DNA of 64,000 nt from Maylandia zebra. Taxonomy: Eukaryota; Chordata; Actinopteri; Cichliformes; Cichlidae. The DNA lies in the NCBI RefSeq assembly GCF_041146795.1, contig NC_135176.1, forward strand, positions 23,127,786-23,191,785. The letters are read 5' to 3'. Position 1 is the first letter of the stretch. Every line of letters starts with the position of its first letter. The position numbers and the translations under genes were made by a program. The notes beneath the pieces are model-generated. The model saw only the letters and a list, made by a program, of their open reading frames with translations. It did no database searches and was not told where the DNA came from. Shown piece after piece: positions 25,001 to 35,471 of the stretch.

Positions 25001-27830
25001 TGAATGGCACCCAAGGTCTCCTGATCTGACCTCCTTAGACTTTTGTCTTTGGGGTCATCTGAAGGCAATTGTCTATGGTGTGAAGATACGAGATGTGCAG
25101 CACCTGAAACTACAGATACTGGATGTCTGTGCTGGCATTTCTCCTGCGGTGTTGCTATCAGTGTGTGAAGAGTGGGAGAAGAGGGTTGCATTGACAATCC
25201 AACACAATGGGCAGCACATTGAACAAATTTTATAAGTGGTCAGAAACTTGTAAATAACTCATGAAAGAATAAAGTTACGTTGAAACCAAGCACACCATTG
25301 TTTTTCTTGTGACATTACCAATAAGGTTGATGTGTCACATGGCCCTCTTCCTATTGAAAAAACAAAATTTGTATCCAAGATGGCCGACTTCTAAATGGCC
25401 ACCGTGGTCACCACCCATCTTGAGGAGTTTGCCCCCTCACATATACTAATGTGCCACACACAGGACTTTAATATCACCAACCATTCCCGTGTTATTGTGG
25501 TGTATCCATATAAATGGCCCACCCTGTACAGTATATAACTTCTGGCCAAGCATCAAAGAGAGTAATAAGCAATACTATAACTTCTGTTCCACCGGATCCA
25601 GGCTAAATCTTTTTGTTTCTTTGTGTTGAATACTGATGCAGGTTAATCCCAGAGTCTCCTCGGTGGCTGCTTTCACAGGGAAGAGTGGAGGAAGCAGAGA
25701 ACATAGTGAAATATGCTGCCAAGAAGAACAAAGTAGAGGCTCCACAGGTCATCTTTGATGATTACGATTCACCAGTAAGTTGGCTTTGAATTAAATCATT
25801 CAGGCACGTAAAGAGAATCTGAGGAAGACACATAAATATCTCTCGCACTACGCACGACAATACCCAAATGATCAGAAATATTACTGTTACCAAAAAAGGG
25901 ATAGAACCCTGGAGCAACAGATATTGCCATATGTACAGATGCTGAGACTGGGATTTTGTGTCTTTTAGGCAGATAAGACTCAGGCTAATGAACGTCACAG
26001 TATCTTCAGCCTGCTAAGGACTGCAAACATCAGAAACACATCGATCATTCTCTGCCTTGTGTGGTGAGTAGTAATTCAAAGCACTTATATTTTGGGGATG
26101 AATAGAATATCCTATGTGTATCGCTGAATTCCCATAAATGATGAGAGAACAGAAAAAAAAAGACAGTTTTGTTTAGAAGAGCAGTGTTTTGCTCTAAGCC
26201 ATATTTATTCACATTATATTTTTACAAGCACTTGCAGCACCATCACCCACTGCAGGCCCATAATCACCAGAGAGCTGGCTGCACTGGCCTTGCAGACACA
26301 TAATTCCTGCTGGTTTGGCACTCATTGAACACAACTAGCAGTATTCACTGGTGACAAGCGTTTGAAGGTCTTTTTCAATGCAATCCCAATAGTCTCCCAG
26401 AAAAGCTCCTTACTGGTAAGTCACTGGGAAGAGTTGGAGTGTAATGCATTGTAACGTAACACATTACAGAGATGTGATTATTGATTTTGGTAGTGAGAAG
26501 TGCAGTAGTAATATGATTAATAACAAAAACCTCATCGTTCAATTGCATGAATAGATAATATAAACCCACTACTGCTAATTCCAAGCAGATTCCTTTTCAG
26601 ATTGCTACCATGTTTTATTTGACATATGTTTACAGGTTCACTCTAAGTACTGGCTACTTTGGCTTATCCCTAAATACATCTCGACTCCATGCCGATCCAT
26701 TTATCAGCTGTTTCATCTCAGCAGCCGTGGAGGTTCCAGCATACATTACCAGCTGGCTGGCTTTGCAATACCTTCCACGACGACTCGCTGTCGTAAGCAT
26801 CTTGCTCCTTGGAGGAGTATCACTGTATTTCATTCAACTTGTGCCTCATGGTAAGCAGAAAAAATGCTCCATATTGTGTCCATAGGAGTGTCAGAGGTTT
26901 TATTTATTTATTTATATGTCTGAGGTTTTTTTCAGGCAAATCTTATCTCAAATACCGACATTAGAAGTAGGTACTGAAGCAAATTAGTATATAGCCTTAT
27001 ACAAATCTTTAATTTTTTTTTCCCTTCAGGTCTATCATATCTGTCTATTACTCTAGAGATGGTGGGAAAATTTGGTATTACCACCGGTACTGCCCTGATG
27101 TTTGTATATACAGCAGAACTGTTCCCAACAGTACTCAGGAATACTGCAACAGGAATGTGTACTACTGTATCCAGAGTGGGAAGCTGTATTGCACCATTTT
27201 TGTTAAAGCTGAGTGAGTGAAGGAATGTTTCTCAAATCTTCATAAATAAGCATTTTATCAAGTATATCTAGTGGTCTGTGTAGACTACAAATTCCCACAC
27301 TACATTACGTTGCATAAACACAAGGCCAAGGCCTTTCTCCAATCCTAATTGCTCCCTGTCTTTGTGCAGGTCAGTACTTTAAATATCTGCCTTATATTAC
27401 ACTGGGGACTCTTGCTGTTGTGTCTGCCTTCGCTACTGTGTTCCTACCAGAGAGTTTCGGACGGCCTTTGCCTCAAACTATTGAACAGATGCATAAAAGA
27501 GAAAGGTGAGATCAGTTGGAAGAACATATGTAATATTTATTGAATGTGAAACTTGTCATAAAAACTTGACCTCAGACGTAGATCTCAGACTTGTGATAAC
27601 GTAGTAACTCTGCAACTACAAAAATTGACTCTTAGTGTGTCTTAAAAGCACCAAAATAGCAATAACTAATTTGGCAGTAAACACAAAGATGGTGACACTT
27701 TTACAGACGTCCTTTCTGCAAAAACAAAACTGTGTTTTCTTTGTCTTTTGTCCCGCACAGAATGAAATGTCCCTTCATTACTAGAAAAGGACACTCAAAA
27801 CACGTGAAGATTTTTGAAAGTCGACTATGA
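19009..27830 (+). CDS. slc22a4/5-like: OCTN-like organic cation/carnitine transporter, gene 2 of the cluster
   Basis: SLC22/MFS transporter of 550 residues, the closest relative of gene 1. Exons: 19009-19215, 20720-20902, 21019-21122, 21843-21997, 22093-22264, 25642-25774, 25969-26063, 26636-26850, 27030-27212, 27370-27505, 27761-27830. Hallmarks: [10 protein letters not shown] at the N-terminus, PNGF, sequons N56, N90 and N103, SGQLSDRFGRK at 159-169, PESPRW at 277-282, [10 protein letters not shown] at 450-459. It shares with gene 1 the split exon 1 (break after residue 69) and FDLVC at the start of the next exon. Exon 5 is 6 nt longer and exon 6 is 6 nt shorter than in gene 1, so the total length is unchanged. 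Intron 4 (about 3.4 kb) is swollen by a nested transposon. The C-terminus ESRL is a class I PDZ-type tail. The AATAAA at 27933-27938 is a likely poly-A signal. Transport activity is inferred from family membership. Confidence 0.95.
20161..20540 (+). repeat. T-rich repeat related to 12046-12557
   Basis: Begins with CTGTCATGGTTTGGGG and continues with the same TTTTAG/TTTGAGTTGTG-rich text in the extra intron of gene 2. A clear right end is missing. Confidence 0.4.
22740..23041. repeat. Two tandem 151-bp units in the LINE 3' untranslated region
   Basis: CCTGTTCGCGCGATCTGAAC starts at 22740 and again at 22891. The two units are nearly identical. A (CAAA)n tract follows at about 23045-23080, then a second partial duplication of an AACAGTATATAAAATC module. 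Confidence 0.8.
23261..24421 (-). pseudogene. L2-clade LINE reverse transcriptase, C-terminal 386 residues
   Basis: Open reading frame with the reverse-transcriptase core: [13 protein letters not shown] (motif A), [10 protein letters not shown] (motif B), YADDTQIY (motif C catalytic YADD) and the following thumb region, plus the [12 protein letters not shown] and [12 protein letters not shown] segments usual in L2/Maui-type fish LINEs. The endonuclease and the first part of the RT domain are missing because of 5' truncation; the upstream frame continues to about 24540 before a stop. The intact frame suggests a fairly recent insertion. It cannot move on its own. Confidence 0.85.
24792..25235 (+). 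pseudogene. Tc1/mariner transposase, C-terminal fragment
   Basis: 147 codons of DDE-type transposase. [11 protein letters not shown] holds the second catalytic Asp and [19 protein letters not shown] the third, with about 36 residues between the two Asp. The DNA-binding domain and the first catalytic Asp are absent: the sequence upstream is already inverted repeat. A CACAG at 24773-24777 precedes the fragment and could be a splice acceptor. It is non-functional by itself. Confidence 0.8.
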
Positions 27831-28457
27831 TTGTTTCCAACACCGATGACTCACGAATATATTGTTTTTACTTCCTGTGTCTCACTGCTATGTTTTTGCT
27901 GTTCTTTGCATTGGAGTCAGTAATAACATGGTAATAAAGTTGAAGAAAACGAAGTAATTACACAATTTGAATCCAGACGATGTTGTTTTAACAGTGTGTA
28001 TGACTGAAGGTAAACTTAATGTAACCAATATATTTGGAGCAGCAGCTTGAATGTCCTTGTTGGTTAGCAGAACAGGCTGTCAGCAATTTTGCTATGTAAT
28101 TTGGTTAATCTTGAAACATAAAGCATTATTTTATTACATGTTTGCATTTGTTTAATATGCAATATTTTCAATAGGGCACGTTTGACAAACTCATAATTAC
28201 TTTATTACTTTATGAACAATTTTCTGTAACTGAAGTCATAATCTGTGAAGAATTAGTGAATTTGTTGTTGTGTGTAAAGAGTGAGTACTGAAATAATGAT
28301 TTAGTAATGACAGAAAATCTATCTCTTCTACCTACCTTTTCTTCATTTATTATGCTACAGCCACAGAAAGCACAACTGTGATTGGAAACTGCAGCATGAA
28401 CAAAGTTACTGCAACCATGTGCAATAAACTTCATTTCACTTCATTTAAATGGTTGAT

Positions 28458-28722
28458 TTAACCCTTTCATGCATGAATTATAACAACCTCAATCAGGTTT
28501 TTTTCTTAAATATTTATATTCATCATCATGAATGAATGAATAATGAAACACGTCATACATCTATAGTAACATTAAACGTTCAGTGGGTGCCAGGGTATGG
28601 AGTGACACATCAGTGTCCAATGTAGTGGTTTATGTGCAAGTATACCATCAACACTGACACAAATACAAGAAAACAGCCTTTTCATAGCTGGCCACTGTAG
28701 TGACTATGCATGAAAGGGTTAA
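28458..28722. mobile_element. piggyBac-type MITE flanked by TTAA
   Basis: TTAA at 28458-28461 and 28719-28722 flank a 257-bp element with ends CCCTTTCATGCAT and the exact complement ATGCATGAAAGGG. A TTAA target and CCC-type ends are diagnostic of the piggyBac superfamily. No coding capacity. Confidence 0.85.
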
Positions 28723-28884
28723 AGACCAGGAACCATTCACATTCAATTGCCTTCAAAGCGACCTTGGTGGATCAGGATGGTGAAATAACAAAAATAAAAC
28801 AGAGCCAGTCTATTACTTTGTTATTATTTGGTGAATGAATGGGGTTCCTAAATTAGACAGCAATTATTTTCAAACCTTCACCAG

Positions 28885-29043
28885 TTCGCCTCTGTCAGTG
28901 CGCCCCGGGGCAGCTGTGGCTACAGTGTAGCTTGCCATCGCCAGTGTGTGAATGTGTGTGTGAATGGGTGAATGACTGAATGTAGTGTGAAGCGCTTTGG
29001 GGTCCTTAGGGACTAGAAAAGCGCTATACAAATGCAGACCATT
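28885..29043 (+). repeat. SINE-like or LINE-tail repeat, copy 1
   Basis: Contains GTAGCTTGCCATCGCCAGTG, GTGTGTGAATGGGTGAATGA and AAGCGCTTTGGGGTCCTTAG, ending in GCGCTATACAAATGCAGACC. Two more copies are in this window (34398-34543, minus; 50819-50990, plus). I recognise it as a common fish repeat; its class is uncertain. Confidence 0.7.
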
Positions 29044-29295
29044 TAGTTCACCTGAGAAGGACTGCAGTCAGTCTGAGTCAGATGGTGATTGTTCATGACA
29101 GGTTGGCTTGTAGGCCAGCTGTGCATTCACCTTACTCTTGAAAGTGGCCCCCAAAGGCTAAAGGCTGGCTGACACAGTTACTTGTAGTCAGTTCCCAAAT
29201 ATAAAAAAAAAAAGAAAAGAAATCAGTGCAATCACCAGAAAACCAAACATGTTTCCTAGTCACAATCAAATTGCTGCCCTATTTTTACTCTAGTG

Positions 29296-29521
29296 CACAG
29301 GTGTCAAACTCCAGGCCTCAAGGGCCGGTGTCCTGCAGGTTTTAGATGTGTCCTTGATCCAACACAGCTGATTTAAATGGCTAAATTAACTCCTCAACAT
29401 GTCTTGCAATTCTCCAGAGGCCTGGTAATGAACTAATCTTTTGATTCAGGTTCGTTGACCCAGGGTGATATCTAAAACCCGCAGGACACCAGCCCTTGAG
29501 GCCTGAAGTTCGACACCCCAG
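29296..29521. mobile_element. hAT-type MITE, copy A
   Basis: 226 bp with inverted ends (ACTCCAGGCCTCAAGGGCCG and its complement) and an exact 8-bp target duplication CTCTAGTG at 29288-29295 and 29522-29529. An 8-bp duplication is the hAT signature. Confidence 0.85.
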
Positions 29522-29557
29522 CTCTAGTGTGACTGAGTAATTAGTTAGCCTATAGAA

Positions 29558-29783
29558 CACAGATGTCGAACTCCAGGCCTCGAGGGCCGGTGTCCTGCAG
29601 GTTTTAGATGTGTCCTTGATCCAAGACAGCTGATTTAAATGGCTAAATTACCTCCTCAACATGTCTTGAAGTTCTCCAGAAGCCTGTTAATGAACTAATC
29701 ATTTGATTCAGGTGTGTTGACCCTGGGTGAGATCTAAAACCTCCAGGACACCGGCCCTCGAGGCCTGGAGTTTGACACCCCTG
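29558..29783. mobile_element. hAT-type MITE, copy B
   Basis: Same family and same length as copy A, with its own 8-bp duplication CTATAGAA at 29550-29557 and 29784-29791. It lies only 36 bp from copy A, in the spacer between the tails of genes 2 and 3. Confidence 0.85.
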
Positions 29784-30501
29784 CTATAGAACTTCTTCTG
29801 ACCTGCAGCACCATGTAATTGGTTGCATCTGATTAACAGCTGAATCCAAAGAAAACATTATTTTTATTACATTAGATTATAATGGTTACTTGTTTGTGTG
29901 TTTGTTTTTACAAGTCCCCCTTAAGTTGTGGCCTTGAGCTGATCTACTATTTTCTACTATCAATCTACTACTAGCCGGTCTACTTCCTGGTGTCTTATCA
30001 TCACAATCAGAATTACTTTGTGGTATCTGGGTATTTTATGGCATACTCATGTATGATGTCATTCAGAGTGGCAGATCATGGTCAGATCATGGTTCATGGT
30101 AAGCAATTAATGAATAAACCTTCCATTAAAAATGCATTAAATGCATTATGTATTCCCACTATATTCTAAGCAAATTACTGAATTTCTACAAACTTTCTGC
30201 AAGTTACTCTTTCAAGTTTCCTACTGTACATCCTAATGTTGTCAAATTGGTGGTGAGTATAAGCTTCCTTTTATAATATTTTTTTTGCTATAATGTAAAA
30301 AAATATTTTCCAGTTTTGTAAGGAAATTACCTCTCTGGTCCCCTTGAACTGATATAATTTTATACATCCAGTGACAACACAGCAATAATTTTACCTACGT
30401 CCTTAAAGAGGTCACTTAGTGGAAACGAGTACACAATCTCTGCTCATCCAGTGATTCGAATCAAGTCAGATTTTCACTTTTCTCCTTGTTTATGTAGTCT
30501 T

Positions 30502-33500
30502 TCATTCAGGAGCATTTTCCTCTTCTCTCATGTGTGTGAGAGTATAAGGCTTTCTCTGACAGCATCTACAGAGAAGGAAGAAAAAATAAAGTCATAATCA
30601 AGCATTTTCTGTTGATTTTCTGTCCTGGACTAAAGAGGAAGTGGAAACACTTGTCAAACAATTATCTGATTCCCACTAAATGTTTTAATATCTGTTATAT
30701 GGGATTGGCTGACCAGACTGGGCGAATCTGGGTAAATTTGCGAGTTACTAAATGATAGTGACACCAATAAAATATTGTAAACTATGGTGCAATTGTTTTG
30801 GTTATCATTTCAGTATATTGCATACACTCACTGTCCACTTCAATAGGTTCAACTGCTCATGAACACATATATCTAAGCAACTCAATGCATTTAGACATAT
30901 AGACATGGTCAAGATGACAGCAAAGCACAGTCAGTCTTTTATGCAGTGAGCTTTTTATCATAGTTTTTTTTTTACCTTTTCTGATTAAACACAATTGTAG
31001 CTATGACAAATATATTGAGAAATATATATTACATGACGATAATCCCTGATACTAACTGCATGTAGGCAAGATGCAGGGCAGATGAGGGTGTTTTCAATAT
31101 ATGCAAATAGACATTACTTATTAAACAAGCAAGAATCTAATCTTTGCGCATTCAGTTTAGCTGTTGTGAAAAATAATCAAAGGGCAAATGTATTTGAGCT
31201 TGTGAACTAAATAACACACCAAAAATTAACAGAGTTGGGTAAAAGAGTAATCTTTCAAATTTAAGCAAACACATTTTTTGAAAAAAAAAATATAATGGCA
31301 TAAAATTGTGATACAAGAAAAAAGAAATTTAAACTTTATGTTTAAAACTATTAAAAATCGAAAGATTGGCCCCTCTTTATAACACCGGAAAGTAAAACTA
31401 CCAAACTACAACAATTGTGAATTTAAACTACACTGAAAAAAATAGCAAAATAATATTTTTACCTAATCTCACTCTATAATGAAACTCTTTCTTTACCCGG
31501 GAAAGTGCTGCATGTGATCAATGGTCTCAGGCAAAGGCATTCCAAAGCTCTCAGGCAGCAGGAGACTCAGCAACCCTGCTAAGGCTGTAAGGCTTCCCAT
31601 AAGGATGTAAGGCAGTGAAACGGAATAGCTTCCTGTGGCAACATATCAAAGGAAGTTAAGAAAGTCAAAAGCAACCTTGCCTACAATGGTTACAAAAAAA
31701 AAAATCCCTTAAATGCTAAGAAACTTGTAAATTTTAACTGAAGGCTGTTGTTTCCTTTCTGATTGCTAATCAAGTCTTCTATTATACTTCAGCTGGTGGT
31801 ATTTCTTGTTGTTTAGTTCTAGTTGGGACATTTCTAAGTTGCTATGTTCTCCTTGGACGTGTGTGGTCTGGTTTCCTTGAGGAGTTAGTTTAACTCCAAA
31901 CTTCAAAATGCCAAGTTATCTGACTCTGAACGTCTAAATGATCAAGCCCTGTGACAGAGTATTTACTAAAATAGATGAAAAGAAATGCATAAACACATCT
32001 TCATTTAACGAGAAACTAAGAATAAGCTAGATGTAATGGCAGGATGCTTAGCATATGTTCTCCTCACTTTAAATGTGTTTCTTTTTCATCCTTATGACCA
32101 GTGATTAACACAACTTTAAAGAGAGGACAGAAGATCCTTACTTAAGTAAATGAAGAACGGAGCAGTAATGCTTCCTATTCTGGAGGCCATAGAACAGGCA
32201 CCGAGAGCTGTATTTCTCAGCACAGTTGGGTAGATCTCAGCTGTGAAGGCGTAGACCAAAGAATACGCTGTCGTCACTGCAAACTTCCCTATCATCTCCA
32301 GTGCTATCGCCAAAGAGAACAGATCTACAGGGAAAAACACATTAAATTGTTCGAGGTTTGATGTAAGTTATTTGTTCAAACAGCGGTATAGTTTTGCAAA
32401 AGATTGAAAATGACTGTACTTAATCAATAAATATGAGAACAACACTCAAAATAGAACATGTGAACATAATATATAATGATATAAAAAAAACTAGTTAAAG
32501 ATTGCCAGAAATTACAGCTATAATAAATCAGTTTTGAACAAAACATTTAAGTGCCATACGTGTTGGAATAAGCTGAATGAGTAGCAGAAACAACCCTCCC
32601 ATGGACAATGATGAGGACAAAGTCAGCCGTCTGGAACACCAGCGAAACATAGTCCATGACAAAATGTAGGCTGGTATCTCCACCAGAGCTGACAGGAAAC
32701 AGTTGAAGTGCACATTCCCATGAAGGTTTGCCGTGTTCAGGGAAACAGCAAAGTAGGCAATGGTCAAGGTGTTCCTGTGAGGATATAAAGTGTCCTTTTT
32801 GTATCCTTATTCTGTACATCTCAATAGTATGGCACTACAAAGTAGTCAGAAACATAACGAAACATTGTATCAACAACAGACTTTAGTTTTTTGGTGGTTT
32901 GACACTGTAGATCAGGGCTGCCCAATCCCAGTCCTCGAGAGCTACTATCCTGCAGCTTTTAGATGCATCCCTACTCCAACACAGCTGAATCAAATGGTTT
33001 GATTACCTCTTCAGCATGCCATCGTGTTTGGCAAAGGCCTGATAACAAGCCATTCATTTGATTCGGGTGTGTGGGAACAAGGATGCATCTAAAAGCTGCA
33101 GGACGGTAGCTCTCGAGGACCGGGATTGGGCACCCCTGCTGTAGATGTTGTGATGGCAACATCTACAAAACCTCCACTAAAAGTGAGAAGTGGTATAGAT
33201 GAAAGGCTAAATCTAGTATTTTAGGTGGTGTAACATAAGTTTGTCATAGCTTTGTAGAGCTTCATAATGTTTTAAGAACATCCATTTTAGAATTTTGTTT
33301 GACTTTTAAAAGTGCAGATAAACACAGTTAGTGAGTGTCCAAGTGGTTCCTTCAAGTGCTGAAAAACAAAGCCAAGATGAAATTTTCTAGGGTCAGTTGA
33401 TAATGGCATCAAAAGCCCTGAAGTACTTTACTACTGAAGCATAGAGCTGCCAGCCAGGCAAAAAATAAAATAAAATAAATAGAGCTATATCACGTTATAA

Positions 33501-35408
33501 CGTGAAAAGTTTATTTTTCTAACTATATACTTTTCATGTTTGTACAATATCCTATAAAGTATTACAATATACATAATTATCACGTTATAACAAAAACCTT
33601 TCACGTTCGTACAATATAAATATTATATTGTACAAACATGATAATTATGTATGTTGTAATAACGTGATATTATGTTGTTCAAACGTGAAAAGTATTTTGT
33701 ACTAACGTGATAGTATATTGTACAAACATGAAAAGTATATTGTTAGAACAATAAACTTCTCACGTTATAACATGATATAGCTCTGTTTTTCTTTTGCCTG
33801 GGTGGCTGCTCTACGCTTCCGTACTTTACAGTTTTTATGCCTAGAAAGAAACAAAATAAACCTAGAGCTATTTTTTTCCTTTTATATTGATAGGGGACTT
33901 AGTTTTATTTTTGTCTTTTTTCAAAAGTTGCCTTAAGCCTCAAAGTTATGGCAGATAAGGAACATGGTTACACTGAGACAGTTTTAAGATGGCTGCAGCT
34001 ACTGCAACTTCATCCATTGATTTCTGAAGAATGTAGGCTTCAGTCACTTTTGTATTGGCAACATTTTTTCAAGCTACATCTATGTTTTAAACTCGGTTCC
34101 CAGCTCTAGGTTCCCAGTTCTGTGCCACATTTCATTTAAGCTAATTAAAGTCACTGAACTGAAATTCTTTTTTTTTTAGTATGTTAACACTAACTAACAG
34201 GTATCTTTGTGTGTGCAATGCATCTATAATGTGTATGGATATGCCTTGCTAACCAAGCTAGCTAGCATTGCTAGCTTGTTTAGCACATCAACGTCCAAAA
34301 ATTGACAATTTTGGCTAAAATAATAAGACTGCAACACATAAAACCACAACTTCAAAGCAGATAGAAACCATTGCAGTCTTTGTCCATTTTTTAGTTTATG
34401 GTAAATTGTAAATGGCCTGTATTTGTATAGCGCTTCACCAGTCCCTAAGGACCCCAAAGCGCTTTACACATTCAGTCATCCACCCATTCACACACACATT
34501 CACACACTGGTGATGGCAAGCTACACTGTAGCCACAGCCGCCCGTTTATATACAAGGTGACTAGCTAAATATTATAACAGCAAGCCAAACAAGAACCACA
34601 ACTCAACCTTATCTTGGGTTTCCCCTACAGGAACCCTAAAGCACTCAAAACAAGTTTTTAATAGAAAGAGAAATGAAAAATTTGAGTTTTATAAGTCAGT
34701 TATTTGTAATATGCAATGTGTGAATACATATTTATTCCAATTGATATTTTCAGGATATGCATCCTAAAAATATTTTCATATTAATATTTTTAACTTCAGA
34801 GGTTAAGAAAAATATAATCTTATCCACTAGCAAAGACTTAACTGTGTAAAGCTAGATTGAATTGTTTCCTGATCAAACAGAAATGCAGCTGCATCTGTTT
34901 TCGGACTCAGCAAGGAAGCGTGCACAGGGCGAATACAGGCATACTGTGCAGTTACGCAAAACCTGATTTTGATCTTAGTTGCAGGCTTCACAGCACCCGA
35001 CAGGTCATTATTTGTTGTTAGTGAAACAGGCTGACATGTGGTTAAAGTGATGCATGAACAGGTTAAAACTTTGTATGTGAATGTGAGCAGTTGTGTGTGT
35101 TTATGCCTACATGTGAGTGCTTGAATGTGTGTAGCTGTGTGTGTAGGGTCACGGTACCAAATGTGAGGGTCAGGTGGGACAGCAGGGACTCACCAGATCA
35201 GCCACAGCGTGACAGAGATCCAGCGGATGTTTCGAGAACGAAGCAGGTCACAGATGTTGTGGGCCCTTTTCTTCTCAGGCTTAAGTTGTTCCTGCAGGGC
35301 ATCGATGCATGTGGAATAACAAACACTTAACAAGCAGAGCCATCAGTCTGGAAGTAATGTAACGAGAGAGAAGCTTGTGGGTTCAGGGTCAGATTTTCCA
35401 TATATATG

Positions 35409-35471
<63 letters not shown>

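Larger units (their letters stand above)
22332..25526 (+). mobile_element. Tc1/mariner-superfamily element with very long inverted repeats, interrupted by a LINE
   Basis: Outer ends are CAGGGTGGGCCATTTA (22332) and its complement ending at 25526. The flanking dinucleotide is TA on the right and GA, a probable decayed TA, on the left. The inverted repeats are about 285 bp each and include the ACGTTGAAACCAAGCACACC block next to the LINE insertion and TTATTCTTTCATGAGTTATT beyond it. Only the 3' part of a transposase lies between them. Sits in intron 4 of gene 2. Confidence 0.85.
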
